A DNA stretch of 64,000 bases from Poecilobothrus nobilitatus (taxonomy: Eukaryota > Arthropoda > Insecta > Diptera > Dolichopodidae). Below, in pieces: positions 11,385 to 21,640 of this stretch. Location: NCBI GenBank assembly GCA_947095535.1, contig OX352772.1, positions 94,631,346-94,695,345 on the forward strand, in the 5' to 3' direction. Below the pieces are notes generated by a model. The model made no database searches. It worked only from the letters and a program-made list of their open reading frames with translations, and was not told where the DNA came from. Within the stretch, counting starts at the first letter, position 1. The number at the start of each line of letters is the position of its first letter. Made by a program: the position numbers and the translations under genes.

Positions 11385-11507
11385 GCCGAAGGTTTATGGA
11401 AGAATGTTCCATAGAATAACTAAATTACATTTATATTCACTTCGGGAAAAAAGTTTTTCGTATAAATATAGGTTAACAGAGTTAGTTTTCAACTAATATA
11501 TACAATT
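11385..11507. promoter_or_regulatory. Two-way promoter between nuclease-like gene and ATPase (Polinton A)
   Basis: The plus strand has TATAAATA at 11461-11468, 40 bp before the ATPase ATG. The minus strand has TATAAATG (complement of 11428-11435), 44 bp before the ATG at 11384. The block between them (tttatattcacttcgg ... taggttaaca) is strongly conserved at 29064-29113 in Polinton B, while the flanks are less so. Conservation in two copies supports a real divergent promoter. Confidence 0.55.
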
Positions 11508-12182
11508 ATGCTGTTTCACCCGTTTACTATGATGGTGGCTGGTCCATCATGCTGTGGTAAAACCACTTTTATTCATAATTTAATAAAATATAAAAAAGAA
11601 AATATACAACCACATATTAATAGAATAATTTGGTGTAATCCAGACAAAAATGCCCTTCCAAAATATGTCAAAGATATGGAATATAGTAACACTATTCCAG
11701 ATTTTAATGATAATCAAAAACCTTTGTTAATTATTATCGATGATATGATGTTAAATTCTCATGATAAGTATGAATGTGATTTATTTACTAGAGGATCACA
11801 TCATAGAAATTTATCTGTAATATTTGTAACATAAAATGTTTTTCACTAGGGTAAATTTTCAAAAGATCTTTCACTCAACTGTAAATATTTAGTACTTTTC
11901 AAAAATCCAAGAGATAAATCGCAAATATTACCTCTAGCTCGCCAAATATATCCCAATCAAATTAAAGTATTTGAAAAAGTATATAATGATGTAACGTCAG
12001 TCTCATATGGATATATATTAATAGATCTTACTCCAGACGTTAATGATATATTTTGATTAAGAAGTGATATATTTGGGAAATGTTTGTGTTATTGTACGAG
12101 AGATCAATTAGAACAATTTGGGGAGGAATATGAAACGTTTGAAGACCAATCGACATATATTGCACCTATTAAAAACCTCTAA
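11508..12182 (+). pseudogene. A32-like genome packaging ATPase
   Basis: FtsK/HerA-type ATPase of the A32 family that drives DNA into capsids in Polintons, adintoviruses and NCLDVs. The Walker A motif GPSCCGKTTF is at residues ~11-20 and the Walker B LLIIIDDMM at ~74-82, followed by a SHHRNLSVIFVT sensor-like strand. Three in-frame stops (11832, 11847, 12054) stand where Polinton B has sense codons; all fit single C-to-T type changes (CAA, CAG, CGN to stops). The last ~20 codons overlap the next gene. Length, about 225 codons, is normal for the family. Confidence 0.9.
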
Positions 12183-12492
12183 ACCAAAATTCCAGAAAGT
12201 AATTATAAAACATTGTGATTTTGAAGTAATCAAAACATTTTGTGAAATTGCTTTAAATATTTTAAAAGGTAATTGTAATCTAAATAAAAAATCAACAACC
12301 CAATTACGAAAGTATAAAACAGAATTAAGATCACTTATTTGCCGGAAAAAATCTATAAATAGCAAAAGAAAAATTATTATTCAACGTGGTGGATTTTTAC
12401 CTACACTTCTTGGTGTAATACTATCAGGGATAATTGGAAATTTTATACAATACAATAATACAACATTTAATAATGATAATTTTAAAACCTGA
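12130..12492 (+). CDS. Small basic Polinton virion-type protein with GGFL segment
   Basis: Starts MKRLKTNRH at the ATG 12130; an upstream TTG at 12118 is less likely. The protein is about 120 residues. The body has EIALNILKGNCNLNKKSTTQ, then LRKYKTELRSL, then a basic stretch and IIIQRGGFLPTLLGVILSG, a hydrophobic C-terminus after QRGGF. This architecture is common in Polintons and adintoviruses and resembles adenovirus core/pX-like small proteins with a GGF motif, so a minor virion role is inferred. It overlaps the ATPase end by about 50 bp. Intact here and in B (29755-30078). Confidence 0.7.
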   Translation: MKRLKTNRHILHLLKTSKPKFQKVIIKHCDFEVIKTFCEIALNILKGNCNLNKKSTTQLRKYKTELRSLICRKKSINSKRKIIIQRGGFLPTLLGVILSGIIGNFIQYNNTTFNNDNFKT

Positions 12493-13015
12493 GATTTATG
12501 AGAAAATGAAGCAAAATGCGGACTATGAACTTAATGAGTTGGATAAAAAGATGAAAAAAATATTGTTAAATAAACATCTCACGAACACACAAAAATGGTA
12601 TTTATACAGACAAAATCTATTTAAAATAAGAAATAAAAAACGAAAACTTCCTAGAAATAAAAAGGAGAAAATAAAAATTTCGGAAACAAATGGTACTCAA
12701 ACTCGTGCAAAACCAATGTATATAGATGCGGAAACTCAATCGCATTTTCCTGAATATAAGAATGTTGGAATACAAGTTGTTCCTGAAGAAGAAGAAGTAT
12801 ATGAAAAAGAAACTGATGACGAAGTATTTGATGATGAAATTCAAGAAAATGTTTTAACAAAAGCATTGTCAGCTGCTTCAGTTAGAGAACGTCTTAGAAA
12901 AAGAAAATCAATTAGAAATCAAAATGTACAAATTTTTGAAACTGATACAGGAGACATTATAACTGTTCCTTTAGATAGCCCAAGCCCACCAACGAAAACA
13001 AAAAACTATAAATAG
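12473..13015 (+). CDS. Polinton accessory/virion protein, C-terminally truncated
   Basis: Starts MIILKPEIYEKMKQNADYEL at ATG 12473, inside the end of the preceding gene. A charged helical N-terminus is followed by a basic patch (RNKKRKLPRNKKEK), a conserved GTQTRAKPMYIDAETQSHFP, an acidic stretch (EEEEVYEKETDDEVFDDEIQ) and a LTKALSAASVRERLRKRKS segment. The ORF ends early at 13015. In B the same gene runs to 229 codons and overlaps the next gene, so a small deletion near 12998 cuts off the last ~35 residues here. Function unknown; its place suggests a structural or scaffold-like role. Confidence 0.6.
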   Translation: MIILKPEIYEKMKQNADYELNELDKKMKKILLNKHLTNTQKWYLYRQNLFKIRNKKRKLPRNKKEKIKISETNGTQTRAKPMYIDAETQSHFPEYKNVGIQVVPEEEEVYEKETDDEVFDDEIQENVLTKALSAASVRERLRKRKSIRNQNVQIFETDTGDIITVPLDSPSPPTKTKNYK

Positions 13016-13117
13016 GACAGAGTTGAATAATTCATCAAGACGTGTTTTAAGGTCAGCAGTAGGTAATACTCAAACAGAACTTAATTTTTCAATTCGTAAG
13101 AATAAATCCGCAAGCTC

Positions 13118-14035
13118 ATGGATAACATACAAGTAAATGATGAATGTTATGTCACTTTACTAAGTGATTCATCTATGAACTATTATCCAGAAAATTCATC
13201 ATCATCTTTTACAAATAAAATGAATAAATACATGTGTGATTCAAGGTGGAAAGTCGGTATTTCAGAAATGTATGTTAATGATTTCGTTCCAAATTTGTAT
13301 GGTGAAGAATGGGAAAAAAGTACTCAAATATTTATTAAAGGTATGCAGAAAGATAAGATAGGAGTTGGAACATCATATATTCCATACATAGAAAAACAAA
13401 TGATATGCGACTGGAAAGTTTTTCTACTACCAACACTAATTCAAAATATACGCCCACTTAATAGGTTTACAGGAAAAAAAATTTAACGACAGTTGATTTG
13501 GGGAATTTTTAATTTTATAAACGATGAAGTTCATTATACACAACCAACAAAAGCTGAGGAGATGCCTAAAAATTTAAGTTATACTACAATATGTGTTACT
13601 AAGCCTAAAATAGATATAAAAATAAGAGCACATTACGCTTATACCCTCGAAGGACTTTTGACAACATGTTTAAATCAAGTATCTTTTAAGGTTACAGATT
13701 TTAAAAAATATAAATCACGTGTAATAGAAGCTTTCAAAACTTTTATAGATAGTGTACAATTGATTCCCATTAGTAAACCAGATATGTTTTTAATATTCAC
13801 AGACATAATTGAACCGCAAAAAATAGGTGATAAAGATATAAGGTGTTTAAGATATTTTAACATACAAAATTCTTTCACTGATACTGTAAAAGAATTCAGT
13901 AATATTCAATATTGCAATGTGGAGAAATCATTTAATAACACTTCATTACTTTTATGTGATAAATATGGATACAAAATAAAATTTTCCAATAGTTCAATTC
14001 CAACAAAAATTGTATTACATTTTAAAAAAGTATAA
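13118..14035 (+). pseudogene. Polinton minor capsid (penton-like) protein
   Basis: Starts MDNIQVNDECYVTLLSDSSM, then YYPENSSSSFTNK and a WKVGISEMYVNDF block. This N-terminal pattern (x-FYVTL-SxxSMxYxPxN...FTxK...W-VGL-E) is characteristic of the single-jelly-roll minor capsid protein of Polintons. One in-frame TAA at 13484 interrupts an otherwise open 305-codon frame; at this codon B has GAA. The remaining frame 13487-14035 is open to the natural end. It precedes the pVI-like and major capsid genes. Confidence 0.8.
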
Positions 14036-14054
14036 ATAAAAGCGATTTTACAAA

Positions 14055-14081
14055 AATATATATTATTTTATTTTATTTATT
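14055..14081 (+). promoter_or_regulatory. Conserved AT-rich element before pVI-like gene
   Basis: atatatattattttatttta lies directly ahead of the ATG at 14082 and is repeated almost unchanged at 31684-31708 in B, although the first codons of the gene have changed. It may be a TATA-like late promoter. AT-rich context makes this uncertain. Confidence 0.35.
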
Positions 14082-14519
14082 ATGGAGAGAGTATACCATA
14101 GGTATTATTTAATTCAATCTGGTAGAGGACTTGATGATATCGGCCCTTTATTACATTCAACCGTACCTTTTCAAAGAGGTCGTGGATTGGGAAGTTTTTT
14201 TGGGGGACTTTTTAGATATTTGAAACCGTTATTTACTTCAGGCGCTGATATTTTGAAAAAAGAGGTTATTAACTCTGGTATCAATGCTTTATCTAATATT
14301 GCATCTGGTGCAAATATAAAAGAAGTTATGCAAGATCGTAGTAAAGAGATTGTTAAAAATGTGCGACGTGGTGCCGTAAGAAAACTGAATGAAATGTATG
14401 GTTCTGGTAAAAGAAAACGAAAAGCTATAAAAAGACCATTCATTAAAAATTTAAACTATTTTATGTCAAAACGACACAAAGATAATAACAAAAAAAAACA
14501 AAAAGATATTTTTAATTAA
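14082..14519 (+). CDS. Glycine-rich pVI-like minor virion protein
   Basis: 145 residues, intact. The N-terminus has QSGRGLDDIGPLL, then PFQRGRGLGSFFGGLFRYLK, an amphipathic Gly/Phe helix like the membrane-active or hexon-linking proteins of Polintons and adenoviruses. A conserved INSGINALSNIASGANIKEV and a Lys/Arg-rich tail (GKRKRKAIKR, then KKKQKD) suggest DNA contact. It ends 2 bp before the major capsid ATG. Function is inferred from position and composition. Confidence 0.65.
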   Translation: MERVYHRYYLIQSGRGLDDIGPLLHSTVPFQRGRGLGSFFGGLFRYLKPLFTSGADILKKEVINSGINALSNIASGANIKEVMQDRSKEIVKNVRRGAVRKLNEMYGSGKRKRKAIKRPFIKNLNYFMSKRHKDNNKKKQKDIFN

Positions 14520-14521
14520 TT

Positions 14522-15794
14522 ATGATTGAGTGTATGAAATCTGAGTTGGATATTTTTAAAACCCAACCCATTCAGTTTAGCATTTTACGATCTGAAGAAG
14601 TTTCAGACAATCCTATTGCTTCTTTAGACAACTCTTCAACTATTGAATTTGTTTCACTGTGTCATGGCGATACATATAGAGATTTGTCTCCTACATATTT
14701 GAGATTAAAAGTACAGATCTTAAAGAAAGATGGAACACAATGGAATAATGATAAAGATGCTGAAAGAAAAATAACACAATCAAGTGTAGTTAATAACATT
14801 TTACATTCTTTAATAAAACAATATAATGTTCAATTAAATGGTAAAAATATAACACCGTCTGATGGAAATTATCACTTCAAATTATATTATATTGAATCTT
14901 TATTAAATTATGGTACAGATGCTGCTACAACTCATTTAGAATGTGCAGGATGGATTTTAGATAAAGCAAATATAGTTAAATCTGATAATAATGGTTCAAA
15001 AGAGCGCCAAAAATTGTATCATAATAGCAATGTAGTGGAACTTATGGGTACACTACACGTAGATATGTTTAATCAACCTACTCTACTTATAAATAATGTT
15101 GACATTCGTGTAGTTTTAACACTTGAAAAACCAGATTTTTATCTATTTGTAGACGATTCTGATGAATCACAATTAAAAATTATAGAAGCCACGCTATTTG
15201 TGAGACATGTTACCGTTAATCAGAGCGTACTGTTAGCACACAATGCTGTTCTTGGAAAATCCAATGCTAAATATAATTATAAACGCGTTGAAGTAAATAG
15301 TTTTACAATTCCAATGAACAGCTTATCAATATCACTTGATAATGTTTTTATTGGACAGTTGCCAAACACAATAATTTTTTGTATGACAGAAAATGTGGAT
15401 TACTCTGGAAAAAGATCAAAAAACCCATACAATTTTAAACATTTTGATATTTCACAATTTGTGTTAAACGTAAATGGTGTTCAAATAACTAATTCAGCAA
15501 TTGAAACCAGTTCTTCAGATGAAAATAATTCGTATACAAGAGCATACAGTACACTTTTTTCAAGAACTGGAATTTACCACAATGATAAAGGTTGTGTTTT
15601 TTATACTAGCTTTTGATTTAACTCCAGATGCATCTGTAAATGAAGTATGTCAAGCTTTACTAAACCAGGGTACGGTTAGAATTGGGGCAAGGCTATCAAA
15701 ACCACTTACATCTGCACTCACTGCTAATGTTTATGGAGAATTTGATGCAAGCATACAAATTGATAAAAATCGTAATATATTTACAAATCTATAA
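14522..15794 (+). pseudogene. Polinton major capsid protein (F54H12.2-like)
   Basis: Double-jelly-roll major capsid protein. Recognisable pieces are SELDIFKTQPIQFSILRSEE, YRDLSPTYLRLKVQILKKDG, VQLNGKNITPSDGNYHFK, DMFNQPTLLINNVDIRVVL and the C-terminal YGEFDASIQIDKN. The frame from 14522 is open to 15616 but a deletion of about 29 bp near 15593, compared with B, shifts it; the C-terminus continues in another frame to 15794. Normal length would be about 430 residues. The ATG at 14522 or 14534 starts the gene. Confidence 0.9.
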
Positions 15795-15829
15795 ATAGAA
15801 TACTGAAACATGTATGAATATTCGACAAG

Positions 15830-16170
15830 ATGTTATAGTCTTGTGCACTTGTGGATGTGAAGTTTTGTTGTGATGATAAAAATACTTTATTTGTAAAAGA
15901 TATTGTTTATGTTTAGTTGGAATTAAAGAACTTTGTAAAAAATTTGTAAAAGAGTTTACTTACAAATTTCCAACCAAAGAAATGATAAATGAAAATTTTG
16001 AAAATTACTCTTTCGGAACTGTACATAATGATAAAATTAATAAAGAATTAAGACAAGTACTAGAAAAATTTGATGTTATTATAAGAAATGAAAAAATAAA
16101 AAAGGAGTTTTTAATGAACTACATTAATGAAATAAGTAGAGTGTATGATTTGAGTCAGTTTGAGTCATGA
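15830..16170 (+). pseudogene. Second nuclease-like paralogue, broken
   Basis: Counterpart of 33499-33830 in B. The start ATG at 15830 is followed at once by a stop, and frame changes occur before 15982, after which ENFENYSFGTVHNDKINKEL and VLEKFDVIIRNEKIKKEFL are readable to the stop at 16168. The LEKFDVII..KIKKEFL stretch resembles the ESAEKIYVKG..KKLFLQKY stretch of the outward-facing gene at 10887-11384. The protease ATG overlaps its stop. Confidence 0.5.
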
Positions 16171-16656
16171 ACACTTTAGAAATAATTAGTGTTTTAAAAT
16201 GTAACAAATTTACAAACAAATATTTTAAGGGAGTTTTTGCTTTAGACAAAATTCTAAAAATAATAGAAAAACCAATTTTTAATTGTAAACACTGACAAGA
16301 TAAACGATCCGGGAACACATTGGTTTGCCCTTTATATTCTAAAGCATGGTTGCACAGAATATTGTTATTCGTATGGTGGAGTTCCAGATAAACCGGAAAT
16401 TTTGGAATACATAAATAAAAATCAGTGCATAGTTTTTAATAATAGGCAGATACAGGGTATTCTTTCAAATGTATGTGGGCAATACTGTTGCGTTTTTGGC
16501 TGGTATAGATGTTTTGGTTTAAGTATAAAAACTTTTTTGAATGAATTTCACAAAGATAATCATATAGAAAACGACAATCTAATTATTAATATGTTCTATT
16601 ATTTATTTGGAAATTCAAATTTTTCACAATCTTGTTTACCTCAGCAATATAATTAA
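16167..16656 (+). pseudogene. Adenain-type cysteine protease
   Basis: Virion maturation protease of the C5/ULP1 fold. The N-terminal part (MNTLEIISVLKCNK...FKGVFALD) is in frame from ATG 16167; loss of one T near 16282 shifts it. Beyond, a frame carries PGTHWFAL (the catalytic His) and SNVCGQYCCVFGWY (oxyanion Gln region and catalytic Cys). The acidic member of the triad seems changed: B has VEYFDSFG where A has TEYCYSYG. The end SQSCLPQQYN is intact. Not functional as it stands. Confidence 0.85.
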
Positions 16657-16685
16657 TATTAAAAAGCTTTAGTTAAAACGTAGTA

Positions 16686-17226
16686 ATGGAAGATCAAGGT
16701 TCGAACACAATTGATGTTGAGCTATACATATTTTCTCAAGTCATTAAAAGTTCTTGTTGGTTTTGATACAGAATCTCTTGTAGCAACTTGCATTTTTCAC
16801 CGTATTGGAAAAAAGCCAGCTATTTTAAAATATCATGATTGGTGTAAGTTCCATCAGCAATTTTGTGAAGGGTACTCAAAACAATCAATAAAGAATACAA
16901 AATTATGTTTACAATATGGGTTAAGAATTGTTATTGGTCCATGTCTTAGTATTAACAAGGAGGAAGCTGACACATTTTACAATTTAATTGATTTTCTTCA
17001 AGCTGTAATGATACACAATAAAAGTGCTGAATCAAATGTACGGGAATATGTTATTAAATATATAAAAACGTGTCAAGAAAAGCATGTTATGAAATTGCAT
17101 GAAGAAATACATATTCCAATACAACGTTATAGCGTTCAATCCAATTATTCTAGATTGTTTTTTGAAATACCTGTACTACTAGAAAATAAATTTTGTAATA
17201 TTTTAGTCAAGAACAACAATAAATGA
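16686..17226 (+). pseudogene. Unknown Polinton protein downstream of protease
   Basis: Starts at ATG 16686 (MEDQGSNTID) and shifts frame within 25 bp into the long frame that runs to 17226. The body has SYTYFLKSLKVLVGFDTESL, CIFHRIGKKPAILKYHDW, LSINKEEADTFYNLIDFLQA and a C-terminal FFEIPVLLENK. The same gene, more damaged, is at 34352-34895. I do not recognise a domain; the conserved YTYFL and W-CKF segments may be a DNA- or protein-binding core. Confidence 0.55.
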
Positions 17227-17318
17227 AAAATTTATAAAATTTATTTAATTTGTTTTTATTATGAAATACTTATAGATATATATACATTTATACAAATATT
17301 CTTATATATTATTTTAGG

Positions 17319-17561
17319 CTATAAATTATTTCTAAAAAATTCTGCAAAATAGTCAGGATCTCCTTCTTGGTTATTTATTTCCCAAATTTGTTGCTCATCT
17401 GTGTCTTCATCTAAAACTTGAAACGGTGGTATGAATTCTTCTGTTTCCATTAATTCCTCGTCATCTACAGTAGATGTAATTTCATCAACTTGAACCTCAT
17501 TTTGTGTACTGACTATTGCAGTTTCCTCAGTGAATGGAAAATTTGTTGAACCAGCTGCCAT
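17319..17561 (-). CDS. Small acidic protein, minus strand
   Basis: 80 residues, open, starting MAAGSTNFPFTEETAI. Very acidic: VDDEELMETEEFIPPF and DEDTDEQQIW, ending DYFAEFFRNNL. It lies between two plus-strand genes and points leftward. Acidic tails ending in aromatic/hydrophobic residues are typical of transactivation or protein-docking segments, but nothing firm can be said. No counterpart is seen in B. Confidence 0.45.
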   Translation of the reverse strand: MAAGSTNFPFTEETAIVSTQNEVQVDEITSTVDDEELMETEEFIPPFQVLDEDTDEQQIWEINNQEGDPDYFAEFFRNNL

Positions 17562-17723
17562 TTTTGTAAAATATCTTGTAAAAATTGAGTTAAAAATTAT
17601 TTGCCAGTAAAATTGAACCGCATTATATACTGTAGAATACAGTCAAAATTTAAAGTTTTCAGAGTATATAAATAAAGAAATGTAAAATTGGATTTTTAAA
17701 ACTAGTTAAATGGTGTAAAAATC

Positions 17724-18644
17724 ATGTTAAGATCTCAAATAGTAAAAGAAATACATAGACCAGCTAGAAAAAAGTATGTTAGGAGGAAGGTCAAGCAGAA
17801 AGGAGTAAATCATACCTGGCAAAGTGATCTAGTGGAAATGATTCCTTATGGAAAATTCAACAAGGGTTTTAAATATATGTTAACCGTTATAGATATATTT
17901 TCTAAATATGCTTATGGTGAACCAATTAAAACTAAATCCGGTAGTAATGTTTTAAATGCTTTAAAGAAAATTATAAAACTAGGTAAAAACCTACCTAAAA
18001 ACATTCATTCAGGTCAAGGTAAAGAATTTTTCAATTCGATATTTCAAAATTTTGTTGTAAAGAAGGGTATTAATCACTATCATACTTACTCTGAAATGAA
18101 AGCATCTATTGTAGAACGCTTTAATGGAACTTTAAAAAATTTAATGTGAAAAATATTTAGTTTACAAGGAAACTACAAATGGATTAATATATTGCAATCG
18201 TTATTAAACACCTATAATTCCACTAAACATAGAACAACTAAATTACCTCCTGGAAAAATTTCTAAGAAAAACGAAAAATTTATTTTAAAAAATGTTTACA
18301 TGCAACCTAAAATTTCTCTAAAAGCTAAATATAAAGTTGGAGACTATGTTAGAATAAGTAAATACAAAAAAACTTTTGAAAAAGGTTATCAACCGAATTG
18401 GTCTACTGAAATTTTTAAAATTATCAAAGTAAACAGTACCTCTACGATCACATATCAGCAGGTTTATTATAAAAATGATTCAATATTTGGTGGATTTTAT
18501 GAGGAGGAACTCACATCTGTTAAACACCCAAACGTATATCTTGTCGAGAAAATTTTAAAGAAAAAAGGCAATAAAGTTTTTGTTAAATCGCTTGGGTTTG
18601 ACGAAAAACATAACACATGGATAAATTCAACAAATATTGTTTAA
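17724..18644 (+). pseudogene. Polinton integrase (rve) with chromodomain
   Basis: Retroviral-type integrase. The first catalytic Asp is D35 in TWQSDLVEM, followed by LTVIDIFSKYAYG. The second catalytic position reads HSGQGKEFF with Gly97 instead of the Asp seen in B (HSDQGK). The Glu is in SIVERFNGTLK. A TGA at 18147 interrupts the frame, which then continues from 18150 through NTYNSTKHRTT, an SH3-like YKVGDYVRISKYKKTF and a C-terminal chromodomain-like part (YLVEKILKKKGNKVFVK...W). About 305 codons, normal for the family. Both the stop and the D-to-G change inactivate it. Confidence 0.9.
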
Positions 18645-18960
18645 TATCTGTAAAATGTCTGTTTAATATCTGTAAAGGATCTGAAAAACTTGCTAACATC
18701 TGAAAAATAAAATAAAATTAAGAACAGTACAAAACTTATTTGAAATGAAATTTTTTATATAAAAATAAAACTTGATATCATCTGAAAAATAATATAAAAT
18801 CTTAAAATCTGAAAAATAAAATAAAATGCTAACATCTGAAAAATGAAAATAAATTTAGTACAGTACAAAATTTATTTGAAATAAAATTTTTTATTGAACA
18901 AATTCTTTATATAAAATTCTAAATATAAAAATATAATTCTTAATATATAACAATTCTTAT
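18645..18960. repeat. ATCTGAAAAATAAAAT short repeats
   Basis: Between integrase and PolB a motif of about 16-22 bp (catctgaaaaataaaataaa) recurs at least five times between 18650 and 18850, with longer pieces (acagtacaaaa-tttatttgaaa) repeated at 18723 and 18860. No gene is seen. It may contain transcript ends, as AATAAA-like words are abundant. Confidence 0.55.
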
Positions 18961-18996
18961 TCTATAAATGATATAACATAAAAGCTTAAACTATAA

Positions 18997-21212
18997 TTAT
19001 TGTTTTGTGGCGAATTGAAAATCACCACGTTAAAAATAAAAGAACATGTTCCAAGTTTATGTGTGGCTCAACTGAGATGCTTTAAATGTATAAACATTGA
19101 TTCTCTATACTTCTGTCAAAAATGTAAATTAAGAGAAAGAATTTTTAAAACGAAAAATGTGATAGAATGGAATTTATTTTAAAATTAAGAAAGGAATTCA
19201 AAAAGATTGTCATAATTGCTCATAATGGGCAGGCGTTTGACCATCAGTTTATTCTGAATTATATACTCAATAAAACTGTACTTGAACCAACCAAAGTTAA
19301 TTATGCGAGGAACAAAAATTATTGTTATGATAATTGATAATATTAAATTTATTGATTCTATGAACTACTTTCCTATGGCCTAGTCAAAATTACCGAAAGC
19401 TTTTAATTTTCGATCAAATTTATCTTTTAATTTATCGATTTATTTGGGAAAAAGATTTGAGAAAAATTGATTTGAAATGTGCATTTAATGGAAAAGAAAA
19501 ACAAATCGGAAATGTTAAAGTCGATGGATTTTACGCAGAGACTAAAGAAATATTTGAATTTTACGGTTGCTATTATCATGGACATCCAAAATGTTTAACA
19601 AACCAGAGGGATATACCATTACATGATAACTCTGGCGATACTTTGAATCTACGATATGAAAAAACATTAATGAGATCAGAGTTTATAAAATCATGTGGAT
19701 AAAGTTATTGAGATGTGGGATTGTGAATTCCGGGAGCTAATGAGACACAATGAAAAGATGAGATATTTAGAAAATCATTCATTAATTAATTTAGTTCCTT
19801 TAAATCCTTGTGATGCATTTTGTGGCGGAAGAACGGGAAATACTTACACGTATTATAAATGTAAATAAGGAGAAAAAATTAAATACATAGATGTATGTTC
19901 CTTATACCCATATGTTTGCAAACGTGGAAAATCTCCCATAAACCATCCTAAGATTTATGTTGGCGAAGATACTTATTCCAAGTTAAACAGAATGACTATT
20001 GACGGTATTATTAAATGTAAGATCTTACCACCAAATAATCTATTACACCCCGTGTTACAAAATAATAAATTAATGTTCTCACTATGTAACACTTGTAGTG
20101 AACAAAAATATCAAGGAAAATACTGTGAACATACAGACGATGAAAGAGCATTAGTAGTAACTTGGGTAATTGATGAAATTAAAAAAGCAATTGAAAAAGG
20201 GTATAAACTTTTAAATATTTATGAAGTTTGGGAATACGAAACAGTAAAATATGACAATTGCAATGGTATTGATGGTTTATTCACTAAAATGATGAATAAA
20301 TTTATAAAGATTAAACAAGAAGCTTCTGGGTGGCCAATAAAATATCAAACTCAAAAAGAAAAGGAAGAATATATTGATAGTTTTTTTGAAAAGGAAAAAA
20401 TTAAATTAGAATACGATAAAGTAGTTAATAACCCTGGTTTAAGATCTTTTGCTAAGATTATTTTAAACTCATTCTGAGGAAAATTTGGACAAAGAGAAAT
20501 TCAACAACAAACCACCATTATAAATCAACCTTTTAAACTTTGTGAATTAATAACAGACCCTTCTGTAGAAGTATGTCACATATTTCCAGTAAATGAAGAA
20601 AACATAGTGATTAGCTGGAAATATAAAGAAGAAGCAGTAACTTCTTTATCTACTGTCAACGTAAGTATCGCTGCTTATACAACAACACATGCTCGTCTTC
20701 AACTTTACAGTTATCTAGCGAAGTTGGATAGTAGAGTATTATATTATGACACCGATTCAGTGTTGTATATTAGCCGAGAAGGAGAATATGAACCAGAAAT
20801 AGGTGAATTTATAGGAGACATGACTGTTGAATTAGAATGTTATGGTATAGGAAGTTATATTACAGAATTTGTAAGTGGTGTTCGCAAGAACTACGCTTAC
20901 AAAATTTACTGTACAAAAGATAATACAGAAAAAATTGTTTGTAGAGTTAAAGGATTCTCTCTTAGTTATGAAGCTTCTCTAAAATTTAATTTTAATAGCA
21001 TAAAGGTAGCAGTTTTAAATTCATTGAATAGTGCAGACACATACTTCATTTCAGAAAATATTCGTCGAAATAAAAATCTCGATGTACTTACGATTCCCGA
21101 AATAAAAAAATATCAACCAAAATCGGAAAAACGAAAATTTAATGAAGATGGTAGTTCTTTACCATATGGATATAACAGAAAAAAGCAAATGTTGATAAGT
21201 AAATCAAAATAG
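18997..21212 (+). pseudogene. Protein-primed family B DNA polymerase, truncated and broken
   Basis: Recognisable in pieces: HVPSLCVAQLRCFKC and the Cys pairs of the exonuclease insert (19040-19130); AHNGQAFDHQFILNYIL, exo II (about 19220); FIDSMNYFPMA (19355); GFYAETKEIFEFYGCYYHG (19540); motif A YIDVCSLYPY (19880); motif B LNSF-stop-GKFG with TGA at 20475 replacing the usual Trp; motif C YYDTDS (20743); and CRVKGFSL (20943). Several frameshifts and stops occur (about 19330, 19460, 19700, 19866, 20475). The N-terminus with exo I is missing. Polinton PolB copies the element using a terminal protein. Confidence 0.9.
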
Positions 21213-21640
21213 TATTCATTCAAATTTGAACATTTTTATTTGTATTGTAAAAATATTTGTTTGTATATTAATTTAAAATTTTTAAGAATGTAATAAAAAT
21301 TTAAACAAAAAAAATTCGACATGTAAAAGTAGACATTATTTACATACATATTATACAGATCTATACTTTCGATTTCTTTTATGATCATTACATTTTTCAG
21401 AATCTTAATAAATTATCAATTATTATATTGTTATTACTAGAATATTGTAATTTTTTAAAACCAGGAACTATACTATCATTGAATCATTCAACTTTTACAT
21501 TATATTCTTTTTATAGCAATTCCTTGCTTTGACTAGATAACTAGTGATTTGTATACTCATATATTAATTTAACAATAACAAAAACACCTCTTAAATTTTT
21601 TTTTTGTTTAAAACTGGAAATTTTTGAATTATATTTATTC
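21213..21640. other. Non-coding Polinton A right flank
   Basis: AT-rich DNA after PolB with no credible gene. It leads into the rearranged right terminal repeat. AATAAA words at about 21291 could serve as a polyadenylation signal for PolB. Confidence 0.5.

Noticed and set aside
12108..12866. Minus-strand frames at 12108-12365, 12617-12844 and 12651-12866
   Set aside because: Shadows of plus-strand genes that are conserved in Polinton B.
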